A DNA stretch of 57,475 bases from Serpens gallinarum (GCF_014836765.1 NZ_JACSQG010000015.1:1-57475); one strand, 5' to 3'. Numbered from the stretch's first letter, positions 29,910-41,078 are shown. Made by a program: numbers and translations. The notes: generated by a model not told the origin, from the sequence alone.

Positions 29910-30215
29910 TTACCAGCTGGCCTTGACCAGACCTGGTACGTCGCCGCGCATGGCTGCTTGACGCAGCATGTTACGGGACAGGCCGAACTTACGGTAAACA
30001 CCGTGCGGACGACCGGTCAGACGGCAACGATTGCGCAGACGAGCGGCGCTCGCGTCACGCGGTTGCTTTTGCAGTGCTACCTGAGCTTCCCAACGAGCTT
30101 CCTGAGTGGAGTTCGGGTTGGCAATGATAGCTTTCAGCTCGGCACGCTTTTTGGCGTACTTGGCGACCGTTTGCTGACGCTTCAGCTCACGGTTTTTCAT
30201 GCTCTGTTTGGCCAT
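29910..30215 (-). CDS. rpsN: 30S ribosomal protein S14
   Basis: 101 residues, [20 protein letters not shown] to VPGLVKASW. This is the long, zinc-free form of S14 (no CxxC pairs), the usual one in gammaproteobacteria. It is followed by a terminator-like hairpin rather than directly by rpsH. Confidence 0.98.
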   Translation of the reverse strand: MAKQSMKNRELKRQQTVAKYAKKRAELKAIIANPNSTQEARWEAQVALQKQPRDASAARLRNRCRLTGRPHGVYRKFGLSRNMLRQAAMRGDVPGLVKASW

Positions 30216-30227
30216 TTCCTACTCCAA

Positions 30228-30767
30228 TCAGTTGCGGAACGGGAAGTTGAAGGCGCGCAGCAGCGCACGGCCTTCATCATCGTTACGGGCGGAAGTGGTC
30301 AGGGTGATGTCCAAACCACGAAGCGCATCGATCTTGTCGTAATCGATTTCCGGGAAGATGATCTGCTCTTTGACACCCATGCTGTAGTTGCCACGACCGT
30401 CAAAGGACTTGGCATTCAGGCCGCGGAAGTCACGCACGCGCGGCAGGGAGATGGAGAGCAGGCGATCCAGGAACTCGTACATATGATTGCCACGCAGAGT
30501 GACCTTGACCCCGATCGGCCAGCCTTCGCGGACTTTGAAGCCAGCGATCGACTTGCGAGCGTAGGTAACCACCGGCTTTTGGCCGGTGATTTTTTCCAGG
30601 TCGGCTACTGCGTTATCGATGATCTTCTTGTCACCGATTGCTTCGCCCAGGCCCATGTTCAGGGTGATCTTGGTAACGCGCGGAGTTTCCATCACGTTGG
30701 CCAGCTGAAGCTCTTCCTTCAGCTTGGGCGCGATTTCCTTCCGGTAAATCTCTTTCAGTCGTGCCAT
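30228..30767 (-). CDS. rplE: 50S ribosomal protein L5
   Basis: 179 residues starting [20 protein letters not shown], with [16 protein letters not shown] and [21 protein letters not shown]5 binds 5S rRNA and contacts S13 across the subunit interface. Spacing to rplX and rpsN is short (19 and 12 bp). Confidence 0.98.
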   Translation of the reverse strand: MARLKEIYRKEIAPKLKEELQLANVMETPRVTKITLNMGLGEAIGDKKIIDNAVADLEKITGQKPVVTYARKSIAGFKVREGWPIGVKVTLRGNHMYEFLDRLLSISLPRVRDFRGLNAKSFDGRGNYSMGVKEQIIFPEIDYDKIDALRGLDITLTTSARNDDEGRALLRAFNFPFRN

Positions 30768-30786
30768 GGTGTTTTACCTACGATGC

Positions 30787-31101
30787 TCAAGCGCCAACCG
30801 GCTTCTGGGTGGACTTGAAGACACGAATTTTCTTGCCGTCTTCAACCTTGAAGCCAACGCGGTCAGCCTTGTTGGTTTCAGCATTGAAAATCGCAACGTT
30901 GGAAACGTGCAGCGGAGCTTCTTTCTCGACGATACCGCCTTGAACGCCCAGCATCGGGTTCGGCTTGGTGTGGCGCTTCACCAGGTTGATCCCACCAACG
31001 ACCAGACGGTCGTCAGCGAGCACCTTGAGCACCTTGCCACGCTTGCCCTTGTCTTTGCCGGCGATCACGATGATCTCGTCTTCACGACGAATCTTTTGCA
31101 T
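30787..31101 (-). CDS. rplX: 50S ribosomal protein L24
   Basis: 104 residues with the KOW motif near the N-terminus ([20 protein letters not shown]). An assembly initiator for the 50S subunit. Located between rplN and rplE in the spc operon. Confidence 0.98.
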   Translation of the reverse strand: MQKIRREDEIIVIAGKDKGKRGKVLKVLADDRLVVGGINLVKRHTKPNPMLGVQGGIVEKEAPLHVSNVAIFNAETNKADRVGFKVEDGKKIRVFKSTQKPVGA

Positions 31102-31113
31102 GACGGCTTCTCC

Positions 31114-31482
31114 TTACAGCACTTCGGGGGCGAGCGAAACGATCTTCATGAACTTCTCGGTACGAAGTTCACGAGTCACCGGCCCGAAGATGCGGGTGCC
31201 GATCGGCTCTTGCTTGTTGTTCAGCAGAACAGCAGCGTTACCGTCGAAACGAATGATGGAACCGTCGGGACGGCGCACGCCATGACGGGTACGCACGACA
31301 ACAGCGGTCATCACCTGGCCCTTCTTCACCTTGCCACGCGGAATTGCTTCCTTGACCGTGACCTTGATGATGTCGCCGATACCGGCGTAACGGCGGTGCG
31401 AACCACCGAGGACCTTGATGCACATAACGCGACGAGCACCGCTGTTGTCAGCGACGTCGAGCATGGATTGAGTCTGAATCAT
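31114..31482 (-). CDS. rplN: 50S ribosomal protein L14
   Basis: 122 residues, [20 protein letters not shown] to IVSLAPEVL, full length and highly conserved. First gene of the classical spc operon; 23 bp separate it from rpsQ, so no separate promoter region is obvious and it may be read from the S10 transcript. Confidence 0.98.
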   Translation of the reverse strand: MIQTQSMLDVADNSGARRVMCIKVLGGSHRRYAGIGDIIKVTVKEAIPRGKVKKGQVMTAVVVRTRHGVRRPDGSIIRFDGNAAVLLNNKQEPIGTRIFGPVTRELRTEKFMKIVSLAPEVL

Positions 31483-31505
31483 AAAATTTCTCCGACCCCT
31501 AGTCC

Positions 31506-31772
31506 TTAGACTTCCACTGCGCGTTCAACGACTTCCACCAGGGCCCAAGTCTTGGTCTTGGCCAGCGGACGGGTCTCACGGATGGTGACCTTGTCGCCGG
31601 TACGGCACTGGTTGGTTTCGTCGTGGGCGTGCAGCTTGGTCGAACGCTTCACATACTTACCGTAGATCGGGTGCTTTACGCGACGCTCGATCAGAACGGT
31701 GATGGTTTTGTCCATCTTGTCGCTGACAACACGGCCGGTCAGCGTACGGACTGTCTTTTCGGCTTCAGCCAT
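31506..31772 (-). CDS. rpsQ: 30S ribosomal protein S17
   Basis: 88 residues starting [21 protein letters not shown] chose ATG 31772; a GTG two codons earlier overlaps the rpmC stop and adds two unconserved residues. Last gene of the S10 operon. Confidence 0.97.
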   Translation of the reverse strand: MAEAEKTVRTLTGRVVSDKMDKTITVLIERRVKHPIYGKYVKRSTKLHAHDETNQCRTGDKVTIRETRPLAKTKTWALVEVVERAVEV

Positions 31773-31774
31773 GA

Positions 31775-31966
31775 TCACTTACCTGCCTGCTGGTTGAGCA
31801 CAGTTTTCACGCGAGCGATGTCACGCTTAACTTGCGAGAGCAGGTGAGACTGCCCCAACTGGCCAGTTGCTTTCTGCATGCGCAGATTGAACTGGTCGCG
31901 CAGCAGGCCGAGCAGTTGCTCGTTCAGCTGCTGTGCTGATTTTTCACGAAGTTCATTCGCTTTCAT
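31775..31966 (-). CDS. rpmC: 50S ribosomal protein L29
   Basis: 63 residues, [20 protein letters not shown] to VLNQQAGK, two antiparallel helices at the peptide exit site. The ATG overlaps the rplP stop (ATGA), indicating coupling. Confidence 0.97.
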
Positions 31967-32379
31967 CACATCACCGTCCGCTTAACAAAGGAGGTGGCGA
32001 GCGGCAGCTTTGCAGCGGCCAGGGCGAATGCCTCACGCGCCAGCTCTTCGGAAACACCCTCGATCTCGTAAAGCACCTTGCCCGGCTGAATCTGGGCTAC
32101 CCAGTACTCGACGCTGCCCTTACCTTTACCCATACGAACTTCGAGGGGCTTTTTGGTGACAGGCTTGTCGGGGAAGACGCGGATCCAGATCTTGCCGCCA
32201 CGCTTCACGTGACGGGTGAGTGCACGACGTGCAGCTTCGATCTGGCGAGCAGTCAAACGACCACGGCCCACGGACTTCAGTGCAAACTCGCCGAAGCTGA
32301 CTTTGCTACCGCGCTGGGCCAAGCCACGGTTGTGGCCAGTCATCTGCTTGCGGAACTTCGTACGCTTTGGTTGCAACAT
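31966..32379 (-). CDS. rplP: 50S ribosomal protein L16
   Basis: 137 residues starting [19 protein letters not shown], including [20 protein letters not shown]. Binds near the A-site tRNA and the peptidyl-transferase centre. Stop overlaps the rpmC start. Confidence 0.98.
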
Positions 32380-32391
32380 TTGGCGTACTCC

Positions 32392-33078
32392 TTATTTCTT
32401 GGCAGCTTTACGAGGAGCGGGCGCCTGCGGCTTGAGCTCTTCCTGGCGGCCACCGATGACCTCGCCCTTGAAGATCCAAACCTTGACACCGATCACACCG
32501 TAGGTGGTGTGCGCTTCGTAGGTGTTGTAATCGATATCGGCACGCAGGGTGTGCAGAGGCACACGACCTTCGCGATACCATTCGGTGCGGGCGATTTCAG
32601 CCCCACCCAAACGACCACTGACCTGGATCTTGATGCCCTTGGCACCAATGCGCATGGCGTTCTGTACAGCGCGCTTCATGGCGCGACGGAACATCACGCG
32701 ACGCTCCAGCTGCTGAGCAACGCTCTGTGCAACCAGCATGGCGTCGAGCTCCGGCTTGCGGATCTCTTCGATATTGATGTGCACCGGCACACCCATTTGC
32801 TTGGTCAGGTCCTGACGCAGCTTCTCAACATCTTCACCTTTCTTGCCGATCACGATGCCGGGACGAGCGGTGTGGATGGTGATACGTGCAGTCTGAGCCG
32901 GACGAGCAATGTCGATGCGGCTAATGGACGCGTTTTTTAGTTTGTCGTGGAGATATTCACGCACCTTGATGTCGGCGAGCAGATAATCGGCGTATTGGCC
33001 TTTTTCTGCATACCAAACGGAGGTGTGCTCCTTGACGATACCCAGGCGAATGCCAGTGGGATGTACTTTCTGACCCAT
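32392..33078 (-). CDS. rpsC: 30S ribosomal protein S3
   Basis: 228 residues with a KH domain ([18 protein letters not shown]) and the C-terminal S3 domain ([14 protein letters not shown]). The start [14 protein letters not shown] at 33078 is the conserved one; a longer open frame runs into rplV. The C-terminal tail is Ala/Pro/Lys-rich. Confidence 0.98.
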   Translation of the reverse strand: MGQKVHPTGIRLGIVKEHTSVWYAEKGQYADYLLADIKVREYLHDKLKNASISRIDIARPAQTARITIHTARPGIVIGKKGEDVEKLRQDLTKQMGVPVHINIEEIRKPELDAMLVAQSVAQQLERRVMFRRAMKRAVQNAMRIGAKGIKIQVSGRLGGAEIARTEWYREGRVPLHTLRADIDYNTYEAHTTYGVIGVKVWIFKGEVIGGRQEELKPQAPAPRKAAKK

Positions 33079-33091
33079 CTGATCGACTCCG

Positions 33092-33424
33092 TTACTTGTC
33101 CGCAACCTTGACAGTGATATGGCAAGACCGCTTGACGATGCGATCAGCACGGCCCTTGGCCCGCGGCATGATGCGCTTCAGCGAACGCCCTTCGTTGACG
33201 AAAACGGTGGAAACCTTCAGGTCGTCCACGTCAGCGCCCTCATTGTGCTCAGCGTTGGCCACGGCCGACTCCAGCACTTTTTTCAGCAGTTCAGCGGCTT
33301 TCTTGTTGCTGAAAGCCAACAGGTTGAGCGCTTCGCCCACCTTCTTCCCGCGGATTTGGTCGGCGACCAAGCGGGCTTTCTGGGCGGAGATACGAGCGCC
33401 AGACAGCTTAGCGGCTACTTCCAT
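33092..33424 (-). CDS. rplV: 50S ribosomal protein L22
   Basis: 110 residues, [20 protein letters not shown] onward. The extended hairpin loop ([19 protein letters not shown]) lines the exit tunnel; no macrolide-resistance-type deletion is apparent. Confidence 0.98.
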   Translation of the reverse strand: MEVAAKLSGARISAQKARLVADQIRGKKVGEALNLLAFSNKKAAELLKKVLESAVANAEHNEGADVDDLKVSTVFVNEGRSLKRIMPRAKGRADRIVKRSCHITVKVADK

Positions 33425-33437
33425 CTTTCCTTACCCC

Positions 33438-33713
33438 TTAACGCTTGGCTTTTTTGTCAGCCACGTGCCCGCGATAGGTGCGGGTAGCAGCGAACTCGCC
33501 GAGTTTGTGGCCGACCATGTCTTCGTTCACGAGAACCGGGACATGCTGACGACCGTTATGCACGGCGATGGTCAGACCGACCATTTGCGGCAGGATCATC
33601 GAACGACGCGACCAGGTTTTCACCGGCTTGCGATCGTTCTTTTCCACCGCCACTTCGATCTTCTTCAGTAGGTGAAGATCAATAAAAGGACCTTTTTTCA
33701 GAGAACGCGGCAC
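33438..33713 (-). CDS. rpsS: 30S ribosomal protein S19
   Basis: 91 residues, (V/M)[19 protein letters not shown] onward, with the C-terminal [12 protein letters not shown]. The start codon is GTG (33713-33711). Located between rplB and rplV. Confidence 0.97.
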   Translation of the reverse strand: MPRSLKKGPFIDLHLLKKIEVAVEKNDRKPVKTWSRRSMILPQMVGLTIAVHNGRQHVPVLVNEDMVGHKLGEFAATRTYRGHVADKKAKR

Positions 33714-33729
33714 AGTCGTATCCCTCTAG

Positions 33730-34551
33730 TTACTTACGGCGACGGACGATCATATTGTCGGTGCGCTTATTGGTGCGGGTTTTCTTGCCCTTGGTCGGGA
33801 AGCCCCACGGCGACACCGGATGACGACCACCAGAGGTACGACCTTCACCACCACCATGCGGGTGATCAACCGGGTTCATGGCCACGCCACGTACGGTCGG
33901 ACGGACACCCTTCCAGCGCTTGGCGCCAGCCTTGCCCAGCGAACGCAGGCTGTGCTCGTGGTTCGAGACTTCGCCCAGGGTCGCACGGCACTCAGCCAAT
34001 ACTTTACGCATTTCGCCGGAGCGCAGACGCACGGTCACGTAGGCGCCCTCACGGGCTACCAACTGAGCCGAAGCACCAGCGGAACGCGCGATCTGAGCAC
34101 CCTTGCCCGGCTTCAGCTCGATACCATGAATGGTCGAACCCACCGGAATATTGCGCAGCGGCAGGCTGTTGCCAGCCTTGATCGGCGCGTTGGCACCGGA
34201 AATCAGCTGATCGCCCGACACTACGCCCTTGGGCGCAATGATGTAGCGACGCTCACCGTCGGCATACTTCAGCAGCGCGATGTGCGCGGTACGGTTCGGG
34301 TCATATTCGATGCGCTCAACGATGGCTGGAATGCCATCCTTGTTGCGACGAAAGTCGACCAGACGGTAATGTTGCTTGTGACCACCGCCGATGTGGCGGG
34401 TGGTGATGCGACCGTTGTTGTTACGACCACCGGTCTTGGACTTCTTTTCCAGCAGCGGAGCGTACGGAGCGCCCTTGTGCAGGTCCTGCCCAACCACTTT
34501 GACGACAAAGCGGCGGCCAGCGGAAGTCGGTTTGCATTTAACGATTGCCAT
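33730..34551 (-). CDS. rplB: 50S ribosomal protein L2
   Basis: 273 residues with the C-terminal signature [20 protein letters not shown] containing the essential His near residue 229. Required for peptidyl-transferase activity and subunit joining. Confidence 0.98.
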   Translation of the reverse strand: MAIVKCKPTSAGRRFVVKVVGQDLHKGAPYAPLLEKKSKTGGRNNNGRITTRHIGGGHKQHYRLVDFRRNKDGIPAIVERIEYDPNRTAHIALLKYADGERRYIIAPKGVVSGDQLISGANAPIKAGNSLPLRNIPVGSTIHGIELKPGKGAQIARSAGASAQLVAREGAYVTVRLRSGEMRKVLAECRATLGEVSNHEHSLRSLGKAGAKRWKGVRPTVRGVAMNPVDHPHGGGEGRTSGGRHPVSPWGFPTKGKKTRTNKRTDNMIVRRRK

Positions 34552-34562
34552 GATGCACCCCT

Positions 34563-34862
34563 TTACTCAGCGCTGCTGGCGAAATCGAGATCTTGACCTG
34601 GCTGGAGAGCGATGTACGCCTTCTTCCAGTCATTACGCTTGCCCAGACCGCGAGCGGTACGCTTGGTTTTACCCTGCACGTTGACAGTGCGGATACCGGC
34701 GACCTTCACGCTGAACAGGCTTTCGACGGCCTTCTTGATTTCCAGCTTGGTTGCATCAGTGGCAACCTTGAAAACGAACTGACTCTTGCTGTCGGCCAGA
34801 ACAGTAGCCTTCTCGGAGACATGCGGGCCAAGCAGTACTTTAAATACGCGTTCCTGGTTCAT
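34563..34862 (-). CDS. rplW: 50S ribosomal protein L23
   Basis: 99 residues, [20 protein letters not shown] onward, with the L23 signature [15 protein letters not shown]. Docking site for trigger factor and SRP at the exit tunnel. The ATG overlaps the rplD stop (ATGA). Confidence 0.98.
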   Translation of the reverse strand: MNQERVFKVLLGPHVSEKATVLADSKSQFVFKVATDATKLEIKKAVESLFSVKVAGIRTVNVQGKTKRTARGLGKRNDWKKAYIALQPGQDLDFASSAE

Positions 34863-35461
34863 CCCAGCAGCTCCTCGAATTTCTTCACTGCCGACACAGT
34901 CATCAATACTTTGTCGTAAGCGATCAGGCTGACCGGATCGACGCCCTGCACATCACGCACATCAACATGCGGCAGGTTGCGTGCAGCCAGGTACAGGTTC
35001 TGATCAATAGCTTCGGACACGATCAGGACGTCAGTCAGCGACAGACCGTTCAGCTTGTTCAGCAGGCCTTTGGTTTTGGGTGCATCCACAACAAAATCTT
35101 CAACCACGACCAGACGCTCGGTACGAGCCAGCTCAGCGAGGATGGAGCGCAGAGCTGCGCGATACATCTTCTTGTTGAGCTTCTGGGAGTGATCCTGCGG
35201 CTTGGCCGCGAAGGTCACACCACCGCTACGCCAGATGGGGCTGCGGATAGTACCGGCACGAGCACGGCCAGTGCCCTTCTGACGGAACGGCTTGGCGCCG
35301 CCACCAGATACTTCGGAACGGGTCTTCTGCGCGCGAGTACCCTGGCGACCGCCAGCCATATAGGCCACGACTGCTTGGTGTACCAGCGTTTCGTTGAATT
35401 CACCGCCGAAGATACGATCGGAAACTTCGATCGCCTGAGCGCCATTTACATTCAATTGCAT
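34859..35461 (-). CDS. rplD: 50S ribosomal protein L4
   Basis: 200 residues, [20 protein letters not shown] onward, with the extended loop [21 protein letters not shown] reaching into the exit tunnel. In E. coli L4 represses the S10 operon through its leader; here the rpsJ leader contains one strong hairpin. Confidence 0.98.
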   Translation of the reverse strand: MQLNVNGAQAIEVSDRIFGGEFNETLVHQAVVAYMAGGRQGTRAQKTRSEVSGGGAKPFRQKGTGRARAGTIRSPIWRSGGVTFAAKPQDHSQKLNKKMYRAALRSILAELARTERLVVVEDFVVDAPKTKGLLNKLNGLSLTDVLIVSEAIDQNLYLAARNLPHVDVRDVQGVDPVSLIAYDKVLMTVSAVKKFEELLG

Positions 35462-35475
35462 CTCAGATTCTCCCC

Positions 35476-36105
35476 TTACGCCTTGGCAGCCGGACGGACG
35501 ACAACGTCACCGCCGGTAGCGCCTGGAACGGCACCCTTGACCAGCAGCAGGTTACGTTCGGCATCCACGCGCACCACTTCCAGGGACTGCACGGTCACGC
35601 GCTCAGCGCCCATATGACCGGACATTTTCTTGCCCTTGAAAACACGACCAGGAGTCTGGCACTGGCCAATGGAACCTGGAACGCGGTGAGAGACGGAGTT
35701 GCCGTGAGTGTTGTCTTGTCCGCGGAAATTCCAGCGCTTGATGGTACCGGCAAAGCCTTTACCCTTGGACTGACCGGTCACATCGACCAGTTGACCTGCC
35801 TGGAAAATTTCGGCATTAATCTGATCACCCGCCTGGTACTCACCCTCTTCGAGGCGGAATTCCAGAACGGCACGACCAGCAGCGACATTCGCTTTGGCGA
35901 AGTGACCGGCTTGCGCCTTGGTCACACGGGAAGCGCGACGCTCGCCGACAGTTACCTGTACAGCGCGATAGCCATCGCTCTCTTCGTTTTTGAATTGGGT
36001 CACGCGATTCGGCTCGATCTCAATGACCGTAACCGGAATGGAGACACCTTCTTCGGTGAAAATGCGGGTCATCCCACACTTACGACCGACTACACCAATA
36101 GTCAT
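35476..36105 (-). CDS. rplC: 50S ribosomal protein L3
   Basis: 209 residues. The start [16 protein letters not shown] at 36105 is the conserved one; the open frame continues 11 codons upstream without support. Contains the central extension [17 protein letters not shown] with the Gln that is methylated in E. coli. Gap of 83 bp to rpsJ. Confidence 0.98.
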   Translation of the reverse strand: MTIGVVGRKCGMTRIFTEEGVSIPVTVIEIEPNRVTQFKNEESDGYRAVQVTVGERRASRVTKAQAGHFAKANVAAGRAVLEFRLEEGEYQAGDQINAEIFQAGQLVDVTGQSKGKGFAGTIKRWNFRGQDNTHGNSVSHRVPGSIGQCQTPGRVFKGKKMSGHMGAERVTVQSLEVVRVDAERNLLLVKGAVPGATGGDVVVRPAAKA

Positions 36106-36188
36106 GTTGTAAACCTCATGAGTGTACGGGGCTTTCACCCGCTATGGCCGCCCATTTCAGAGCGTTACACGACTAAAACCGGCAGGTT

Positions 36189-36500
36189 TTAGCCGAGGCT
36201 GATCTGCACTTCCACACCAGCCGCAAGATCGAGCTTCATCAGCGCATCGACAGTCTTGTCGGTCGGCTGAACGATGTCCAGCACACGCTTATGGGTACGA
36301 ATTTCATACTGGTCGCGCGCGTCTTTGTTGACGTGCGGAGAAACCAGTACCGTGTACCGCTCCTTGCGGGTAGGCAGAGGAATTGGACCACGCACCTGAG
36401 CACCAGTACGTTTCGCGGTTTCCACGATTTCCTGGGTTGATTGATCGATCAGGCGATGGTCAAAAGCCTTCAACCGAATACGGATTTGTTGGTTTTGCAT
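36189..36500 (-). CDS. rpsJ: 30S ribosomal protein S10 (NusE)
   Basis: 103 residues, [20 protein letters not shown] onward, with [13 protein letters not shown]. Also acts in transcription antitermination with NusB and couples to NusG. First gene of the S10 operon; a promoter and hairpin leader lie just upstream. Its stop codon lies within a small inverted repeat (36173-36192). Confidence 0.98.
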   Translation of the reverse strand: MQNQQIRIRLKAFDHRLIDQSTQEIVETAKRTGAQVRGPIPLPTRKERYTVLVSPHVNKDARDQYEIRTHKRVLDIVQPTDKTVDALMKLDLAAGVEVQISLG

Positions 36501-36529
36501 TTTGACCTCAGACTCCAATTTGCCATCCC

Positions 36530-36552
36530 TAACGGGCGGAATACGCCCGTTA
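36530..36552 (-). promoter_or_regulatory. Hairpin in the S10 operon leader
   Basis: Perfect 9-bp stem TAACGGGCG/CGCCCGTTA with a 5-nt loop, starting only a few bases after the predicted transcription start and ending 30 bases before the rpsJ start codon. Position suggests leader control of the S10 operon, but it is far shorter than the E. coli L4-responsive leader. Confidence 0.55.
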
Positions 36553-36564
36553 AAAGGAGGCGCA

Positions 36565-36593
36565 ATTGTACGGATGCCCCTACAGGGTGTCAA
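36565..36593 (-). promoter_or_regulatory. Sigma-70 promoter of the S10 operon
   Basis: Minus strand TTGACA (36593-36588), 17-bp spacer, TACAAT (36570-36565). A near-consensus promoter 65 bases before rpsJ, with a GCG-rich discriminator typical of ribosomal promoters. Confidence 0.85.
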
Positions 36594-36611
36594 TCTTTGA
36601 CCAGCCAAAAC

Positions 36612-36637
36612 AAAAAGGGCCCCGAAGGACCCTTTTT
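36612..36637 (-). terminator. Terminator of the str operon (after tuf copy 1)
   Basis: Minus strand AAAAAGGGTCC-TTCG-GGGCCCTTTTT: a stem with a TTCG tetraloop followed by T residues, 16 bp after the tuf stop and just before the S10 promoter. Confidence 0.85.
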
Positions 36638-36653
36638 GCCACCAATCAACCGA

Positions 36654-37853
36654 TTACTCGATGATCTTGGCAACCACGCCAGCGCCTACGGTACGGCCGC
36701 CTTCGCGAATCGCGAAACGCAGACCGTCTTCCATGGCGATCGGAGCGATCAGGGTAACAACCATCTTCACGTTGTCGCCCGGCATCACCATCTCAACGCC
36801 TTCCGGCAGTTCGCAGTTACCGGTGACGTCAGTGGTACGGAAGTAGAACTGCGGACGGTAGCCCTTGAAGAACGGGGTGTGACGACCACCTTCTTCCTTG
36901 GACAGCACGTACACTTCGCCTTCGAACTTGGTGTGCGGCTTGATGGTGCCCGGCTTGGCCAGAACCTGACCACGCTCCACGTCTTCACGCTTGGTGCCGC
37001 GCAGCAGCACGCCCACGTTCTCACCGGCACGACCTTCGTCGAGCAGCTTGCGGAACATTTCAACGCCCGTGCACGTGGTCTTGACAGTATCCTTGATACC
37101 GACAATTTCCACTTCTTCCTGGATGCGCACGATACCGCGCTCGACACGACCGGTTACCACGGTACCGCGGCCGGAGATCGAGAACACGTCTTCGATCGGC
37201 ATCAGGAACGGACGGTCGATGGCACGCACCGGCTCCGGAATGTAGGAGTCCAGGGTTTCCACCAGGGTCTTCACCGCAGTGGTGCCCATGCCGTTGTCAT
37301 CCTGGCCGTTCAGGGCCATCAGCGCGGAGCCGATGATGATCGGGGTGTCGTCGCCCGGGAAGTCGTAGGTGCTCAGCAGATCGCGAACTTCCATCTCGAC
37401 CAGTTCCAGCAGCTCAGCGTCGTCAACCATGTCCGCCTTGTTCAGGAAGACCACGATGTACGGAACGCCAACCTGACGGGACAGCAGGATGTGCTCGCGG
37501 GTTTGCGGCATGGGGCCGTCAGCAGCCGAGCAGACCAAGATCGCGCCGTCCATCTGGGCAGCACCGGTGATCATGTTCTTCACATAGTCAGCGTGACCCG
37601 GGCAGTCAACGTGCGCGTAGTGACGGGTCGGGGAATCATATTCAACGTGCGAAGTGTTGATGGTGATACCACGAGCCTTTTCTTCCGGCGCGTTGTCGAT
37701 CTGGTCGTAACCCTTGGAAGCACCACCGCTGCCGAATACTTCGGCGCAGACGCGGGTCAGGGCTGCGGTCAGCGTGGTCTTGCCATGGTCAACGTGACCG
37801 ATGGTGCCAACGTTGAGGTGCGGTTTGCTACGTTCAAATTTTTCTTTAGCCAC
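36654..37853 (-). CDS. tufA: Elongation factor Tu, copy 1
   Basis: GTPase that delivers aminoacyl-tRNA to the ribosome; 399 residues. G1 motif GHVDHGKT, switch region [13 protein letters not shown]3 DCPGHADY, G4 NKAD, followed by two beta-barrel domains ending AGVVAKIIE. The start codon is GTG (37853-37851) with AGGAG upstream, whereas copy 2 at 53150-54349 starts with ATG. From the second codon to ten bases past the stop the two genes look identical. Last gene of the rpsL-rpsG-fusA-tufA (str) operon. Confidence 0.98.
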   Translation of the reverse strand: MAKEKFERSKPHLNVGTIGHVDHGKTTLTAALTRVCAEVFGSGGASKGYDQIDNAPEEKARGITINTSHVEYDSPTRHYAHVDCPGHADYVKNMITGAAQMDGAILVCSAADGPMPQTREHILLSRQVGVPYIVVFLNKADMVDDAELLELVEMEVRDLLSTYDFPGDDTPIIIGSALMALNGQDDNGMGTTAVKTLVETLDSYIPEPVRAIDRPFLMPIEDVFSISGRGTVVTGRVERGIVRIQEEVEIVGIKDTVKTTCTGVEMFRKLLDEGRAGENVGVLLRGTKREDVERGQVLAKPGTIKPHTKFEGEVYVLSKEEGGRHTPFFKGYRPQFYFRTTDVTGNCELPEGVEMVMPGDNVKMVVTLIAPIAMEDGLRFAIREGGRTVGAGVVAKIIE

Positions 37854-37881
37854 GACAGTAAACTCCTAGCGTAAAGGATGA

Positions 37882-39984
37882 TTAACCTTGTTTTTTGGTG
37901 AGCGCTTCGACGATGTTCGACGGAGCTTCGGAGTACTTGGAGAACTCCATGGAATAACTGGCACGGCCCTGGGACATGGAACGAACGTCGGTCGCATAGC
38001 CGAACATTTCACCCAGCGGCACTTCGGCACGAATTACCTTGCCAGAAACCGAGTCATCCATACCCTGAATCAGACCGCGACGACGGTTCAGGTCACCCAT
38101 CACGTCACCCATGTAGTCCTCAGGGGTTACCACTTCGACCTTCATGATCGGCTCAAGAACAACACCGCCGCCTTTCTGGGCAAGTTGCTTAGTCGCCATG
38201 GAAGCCGCGATCTTGAACGCCATTTCGTTCGAGTCGACGTCGTGGTAAGAGCCATCGAACACTTCAGCCTTCAGGCCCAGCAGCGGATAACCGGCGACAA
38301 CGCCGTTTTTCATCTGCTCTTCGATGCCCTTCTGGATCGCAGGGATGTATTCCTTCGGAACCACACCGCCCACAACCTTGTTTTCAAACACCAAGCCTTC
38401 CTGACCTTCGTCAGCCGGCGAGAAGCGAATCCAGCAATGACCGAACTGGCCACGACCACCGGACTGGCGAACGAACTTACCTTCGATCTCGCAGCTCTTG
38501 GTGATCTTTTCACGGTAAGAAACTTGCGGCTTACCGATGTTGGCCTCGACGTTGAACTCGCGACGCATACGGTCAACCAGGATGTCCAGGTGAAGCTCAC
38601 CCATCCCGGAAATGATCGTCTGGCCGGTTTCTTCGTCGGTCTTCACGCGGAAAGACGGGTCTTCCTGAGCCAGGCGGCCCAGCGCGATACCCATTTTTTC
38701 CTGGTCAGCCTTGGTCTTCGGCTCCACGGCAACCGAGATCACCGGCTCCGGGAAATCCATACGCTCAAGGATGATCGGCTTGTTGATGTCGCACAGGGTG
38801 TCACCTGTGGTCACATCTTTCATGCCAATCAGCGCAGCGATGTCGCCAGCGCGGACCTCTTTGATTTCCTGGCGCTCGTTAGCGTGCATCTGCACCATAC
38901 GGCCGACGCGCTCTTTCTTGCCCTTGACCGAGTTGATCACCGAGTCACCAGAGGCCAGAACGCCCGAGTAGACACGAGCAAAGGTCAGCGTACCGACGAA
39001 GGGGTCGGTTGCGATCTTGAACGCCAGAGCCGCGAACGGAGCTTCGTCAGAAGCCACGCGCTCATCGGTCTCCTCTTCGTTGTCCGGATTGGTACCCTGG
39101 ATCGGCGGAATTTCAGTCGGCGCCGGCAGGTAGTCGATCACGGCATCGAGAACCAGGGGCACGCCCTTGTTCTTGAAGGAGGACCCACAGACAGCCGGAA
39201 CGATTTCACCGGCGATGGTACGCTGACGCAGACCAGCCTTGATTTCCTCGACGGAAAGATCGCCTTCCTCGAGGTACTTGTTCATCAGCTCTTCGTTGGC
39301 TTCGGCAGCTGCCTCTACCAAGTTCGAGCGATACTCTTCGGCTTGTGCCTGGAGCTCTGCAGGAATGGCTTCGTAACGGGGAGTCATGCCCATATCGGAC
39401 TCATCCCAGTACACAGCCTGCATGCTCATCAGGTCGATCTGACCCTTGAAGTTCTCTTCGGCGCCGATCGGCAGCTGAAGCGGTACCGGGGTGTGACCCA
39501 GGCGCTGCTTGATCTGACCGACCACACGCAGGAAGTTGGCACCCTGACGGTCCATCTTGTTGACGTAGACAACGCGCGGCACGCCGTACTTGTTGGCTTG
39601 ACGCCATACGGTTTCCGACTGCGGCTCAACGCCGGAAGTACCACAGAAGACCACCACCGCGCCGTCCAGCACGCGCAGCGAACGCTCTACTTCAATGGTG
39701 AAGTCCACGTGACCGGGGGTGTCGATCACGTTGACGCGGTACTTGTCGAACTGCTTCTGCGAGCCCTGCCAGAAAGCGGTCACAGCGGCGGAGGTGATGG
39801 TAATACCACGCTCCTGCTCCTGCACCATCCAGTCGGTGGTACTGGCACCATCATGGGTCTCGCCCATTTTATGGTTTACGCCGGTGTAAAACAGAATCCG
39901 CTCAGTCGTAGTGGTTTTACCGGCATCCACGTGCGCGCAGATGCCGATGTTACGGTAGCGGTTGATTGGGGTAGTACGGGCCAC
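37882..39984 (-). CDS. fusA: Elongation factor G
   Basis: 700-residue translocase GTPase. G1 [16 protein letters not shown]3 DTPGHVDF, G4 NKMD, then domains II-V ending [19 protein letters not shown]. The start codon is GTG (39984-39982), preceded by GAGGA. Lies between rpsG and tufA. Slightly shorter than the roughly 706-residue P. aeruginosa FusA1. Confidence 0.98.
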   Translation of the reverse strand: MARTTPINRYRNIGICAHVDAGKTTTTERILFYTGVNHKMGETHDGASTTDWMVQEQERGITITSAAVTAFWQGSQKQFDKYRVNVIDTPGHVDFTIEVERSLRVLDGAVVVFCGTSGVEPQSETVWRQANKYGVPRVVYVNKMDRQGANFLRVVGQIKQRLGHTPVPLQLPIGAEENFKGQIDLMSMQAVYWDESDMGMTPRYEAIPAELQAQAEEYRSNLVEAAAEANEELMNKYLEEGDLSVEEIKAGLRQRTIAGEIVPAVCGSSFKNKGVPLVLDAVIDYLPAPTEIPPIQGTNPDNEEETDERVASDEAPFAALAFKIATDPFVGTLTFARVYSGVLASGDSVINSVKGKKERVGRMVQMHANERQEIKEVRAGDIAALIGMKDVTTGDTLCDINKPIILERMDFPEPVISVAVEPKTKADQEKMGIALGRLAQEDPSFRVKTDEETGQTIISGMGELHLDILVDRMRREFNVEANIGKPQVSYREKITKSCEIEGKFVRQSGGRGQFGHCWIRFSPADEGQEGLVFENKVVGGVVPKEYIPAIQKGIEEQMKNGVVAGYPLLGLKAEVFDGSYHDVDSNEMAFKIAASMATKQLAQKGGGVVLEPIMKVEVVTPEDYMGDVMGDLNRRRGLIQGMDDSVSGKVIRAEVPLGEMFGYATDVRSMSQGRASYSMEFSKYSEAPSNIVEALTKKQG

Positions 39985-40014
39985 AATTAGGTCCTCGTAA
40001 ATAGAGCGCTTGAA

Positions 40015-40485
40015 TTAGAAGCGGTAGTGCGAGAACGCCTTGTTGGCTTCTGCCATGCGGTGCACGTCTTCACGCTTCTTCACTGCAGCTCCCTTGCCCT
40101 CGGAGGCATCCATGAGTTCGCCAGCCAGACGCAGAGCCATGGATTTTTCGCCACGCTTGCGCGCGCTATCCACCAACCAGCGCATAGCCAGGGCATTTCG
40201 ACGGGACGGACGAACTTCAACCGGAACCTGGTAAGTCGCACCGCCAACACGGCGGGACTTCACTTCGACCAGCGGAGCGATGGCGTCGAGAGCTTTTTCG
40301 AAGATCTCCAGGGGATCGCTGTTCTTGCGGGTTTTGACAGTGTCCAGAGCACCGTAAACGATGCGCTCGGCCACGGCCTTCTTGCCGCTTTCCATCACGT
40401 GGTTCATGAATTTGGCGAGAATCAGGCTTCCGTATTTCGGATCGTCCAGAATCTCACGCTTGGCTGCTACACGACGTCTTGGCAT
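40015..40485 (-). CDS. rpsG: 30S ribosomal protein S7
   Basis: 156 residues, [20 protein letters not shown] onward. Initiates assembly of the 30S head and, in E. coli, represses its operon by binding the rpsL-rpsG intercistronic mRNA; the corresponding gap here is 98 bp. Confidence 0.98.
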   Translation of the reverse strand: MPRRRVAAKREILDDPKYGSLILAKFMNHVMESGKKAVAERIVYGALDTVKTRKNSDPLEIFEKALDAIAPLVEVKSRRVGGATYQVPVEVRPSRRNALAMRWLVDSARKRGEKSMALRLAGELMDASEGKGAAVKKREDVHRMAEANKAFSHYRF

Positions 40486-40583
40486 TGATAAGCCCTCAAA
40501 CGGTCTTCAGGTTAGCCCGGAACGATAACGCCTTGGTTACGTCCGACCTTACTCTTATCGACTCAATTAAATATAAAGCTGAA

Positions 40584-40955
40584 TTACTTCGGACGCTTGG
40601 CGCCGTACTTGGAACGACCCTGCTTACGATCCTTGACACCCGAGGTATCCAGGGAACCGCGCACGGTGTGGTAACGAACACCCGGAAGGTCCTTTACACG
40701 GCCGCCGCGAATCAGCACAACACTGTGCTCTTGCAAGTTGTGGCCTTCACCGCCGATGTACGAGGAAACCTCGAAACCGTTGGTCAGACGTACGCGGCAG
40801 ACTTTACGCAGTGCCGAGTTCGGTTTTTTCGGGGTGGTGGTATACACGCGGGTGCACACGCCACGACGTTGCGGGCAGTTCTGCAGCGCCGGCACGTCGG
40901 ATTTCTCGACGATGCGCTTGCGCGGCTGACGCACCAGCTGGTTGATAGTTGCCAT
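40584..40955 (-). CDS. rpsL: 30S ribosomal protein S12
   Basis: 123 residues. Both streptomycin-relevant regions are wild type: [13 protein letters not shown] (Lys43 region) and [13 protein letters not shown] (Lys88 region), so target-based resistance is not predicted. First gene of the str operon behind its own promoter. Confidence 0.98.
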   Translation of the reverse strand: MATINQLVRQPRKRIVEKSDVPALQNCPQRRGVCTRVYTTTPKKPNSALRKVCRVRLTNGFEVSSYIGGEGHNLQEHSVVLIRGGRVKDLPGVRYHTVRGSLDTSGVKDRKQGRSKYGAKRPK

Positions 40956-41008
40956 CTACTAGCTCCACTGTTGTCTTTCGACGCTATCGCTTTCCAAAGA
41001 AAGCAAAA

Positions 41009-41031
41009 TGGCAGAGCGACGCGCCCTGCCA
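41009..41031 (-). promoter_or_regulatory. Hairpin in the str operon leader
   Basis: Inverted repeat TGGCAG/CTGCCA (6 bp, with further imperfect pairing) in the untranslated leader between the str promoter and rpsL. No T-run follows. Function unknown; it may be a leader structure or rpsL mRNA processing site. Confidence 0.35.
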
Positions 41032-41047
41032 AATTTAGGGGTGCATG

Positions 41048-41076
41048 AGTCTAAAGAGACTGCAAGTTCCCGTCAA
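41048..41076 (-). promoter_or_regulatory. Sigma-70 promoter of the str operon (rpsL)
   Basis: Minus strand TTGACG (41076-41071), 17-bp spacer, TAGACT (41053-41048), about 90 bases before the rpsL start. The -35 box begins two bases after the rpoC hairpin terminator. Confidence 0.8.
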
Positions 41077-41078
41077 GG

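Noticed and set aside
36173..36192. Hairpin CTAAAACC/GGTTTTAG at the rpsJ stop as a terminator
   Set aside because: The stem is A/T-rich with no T tract after it and the operon continues into rplC.
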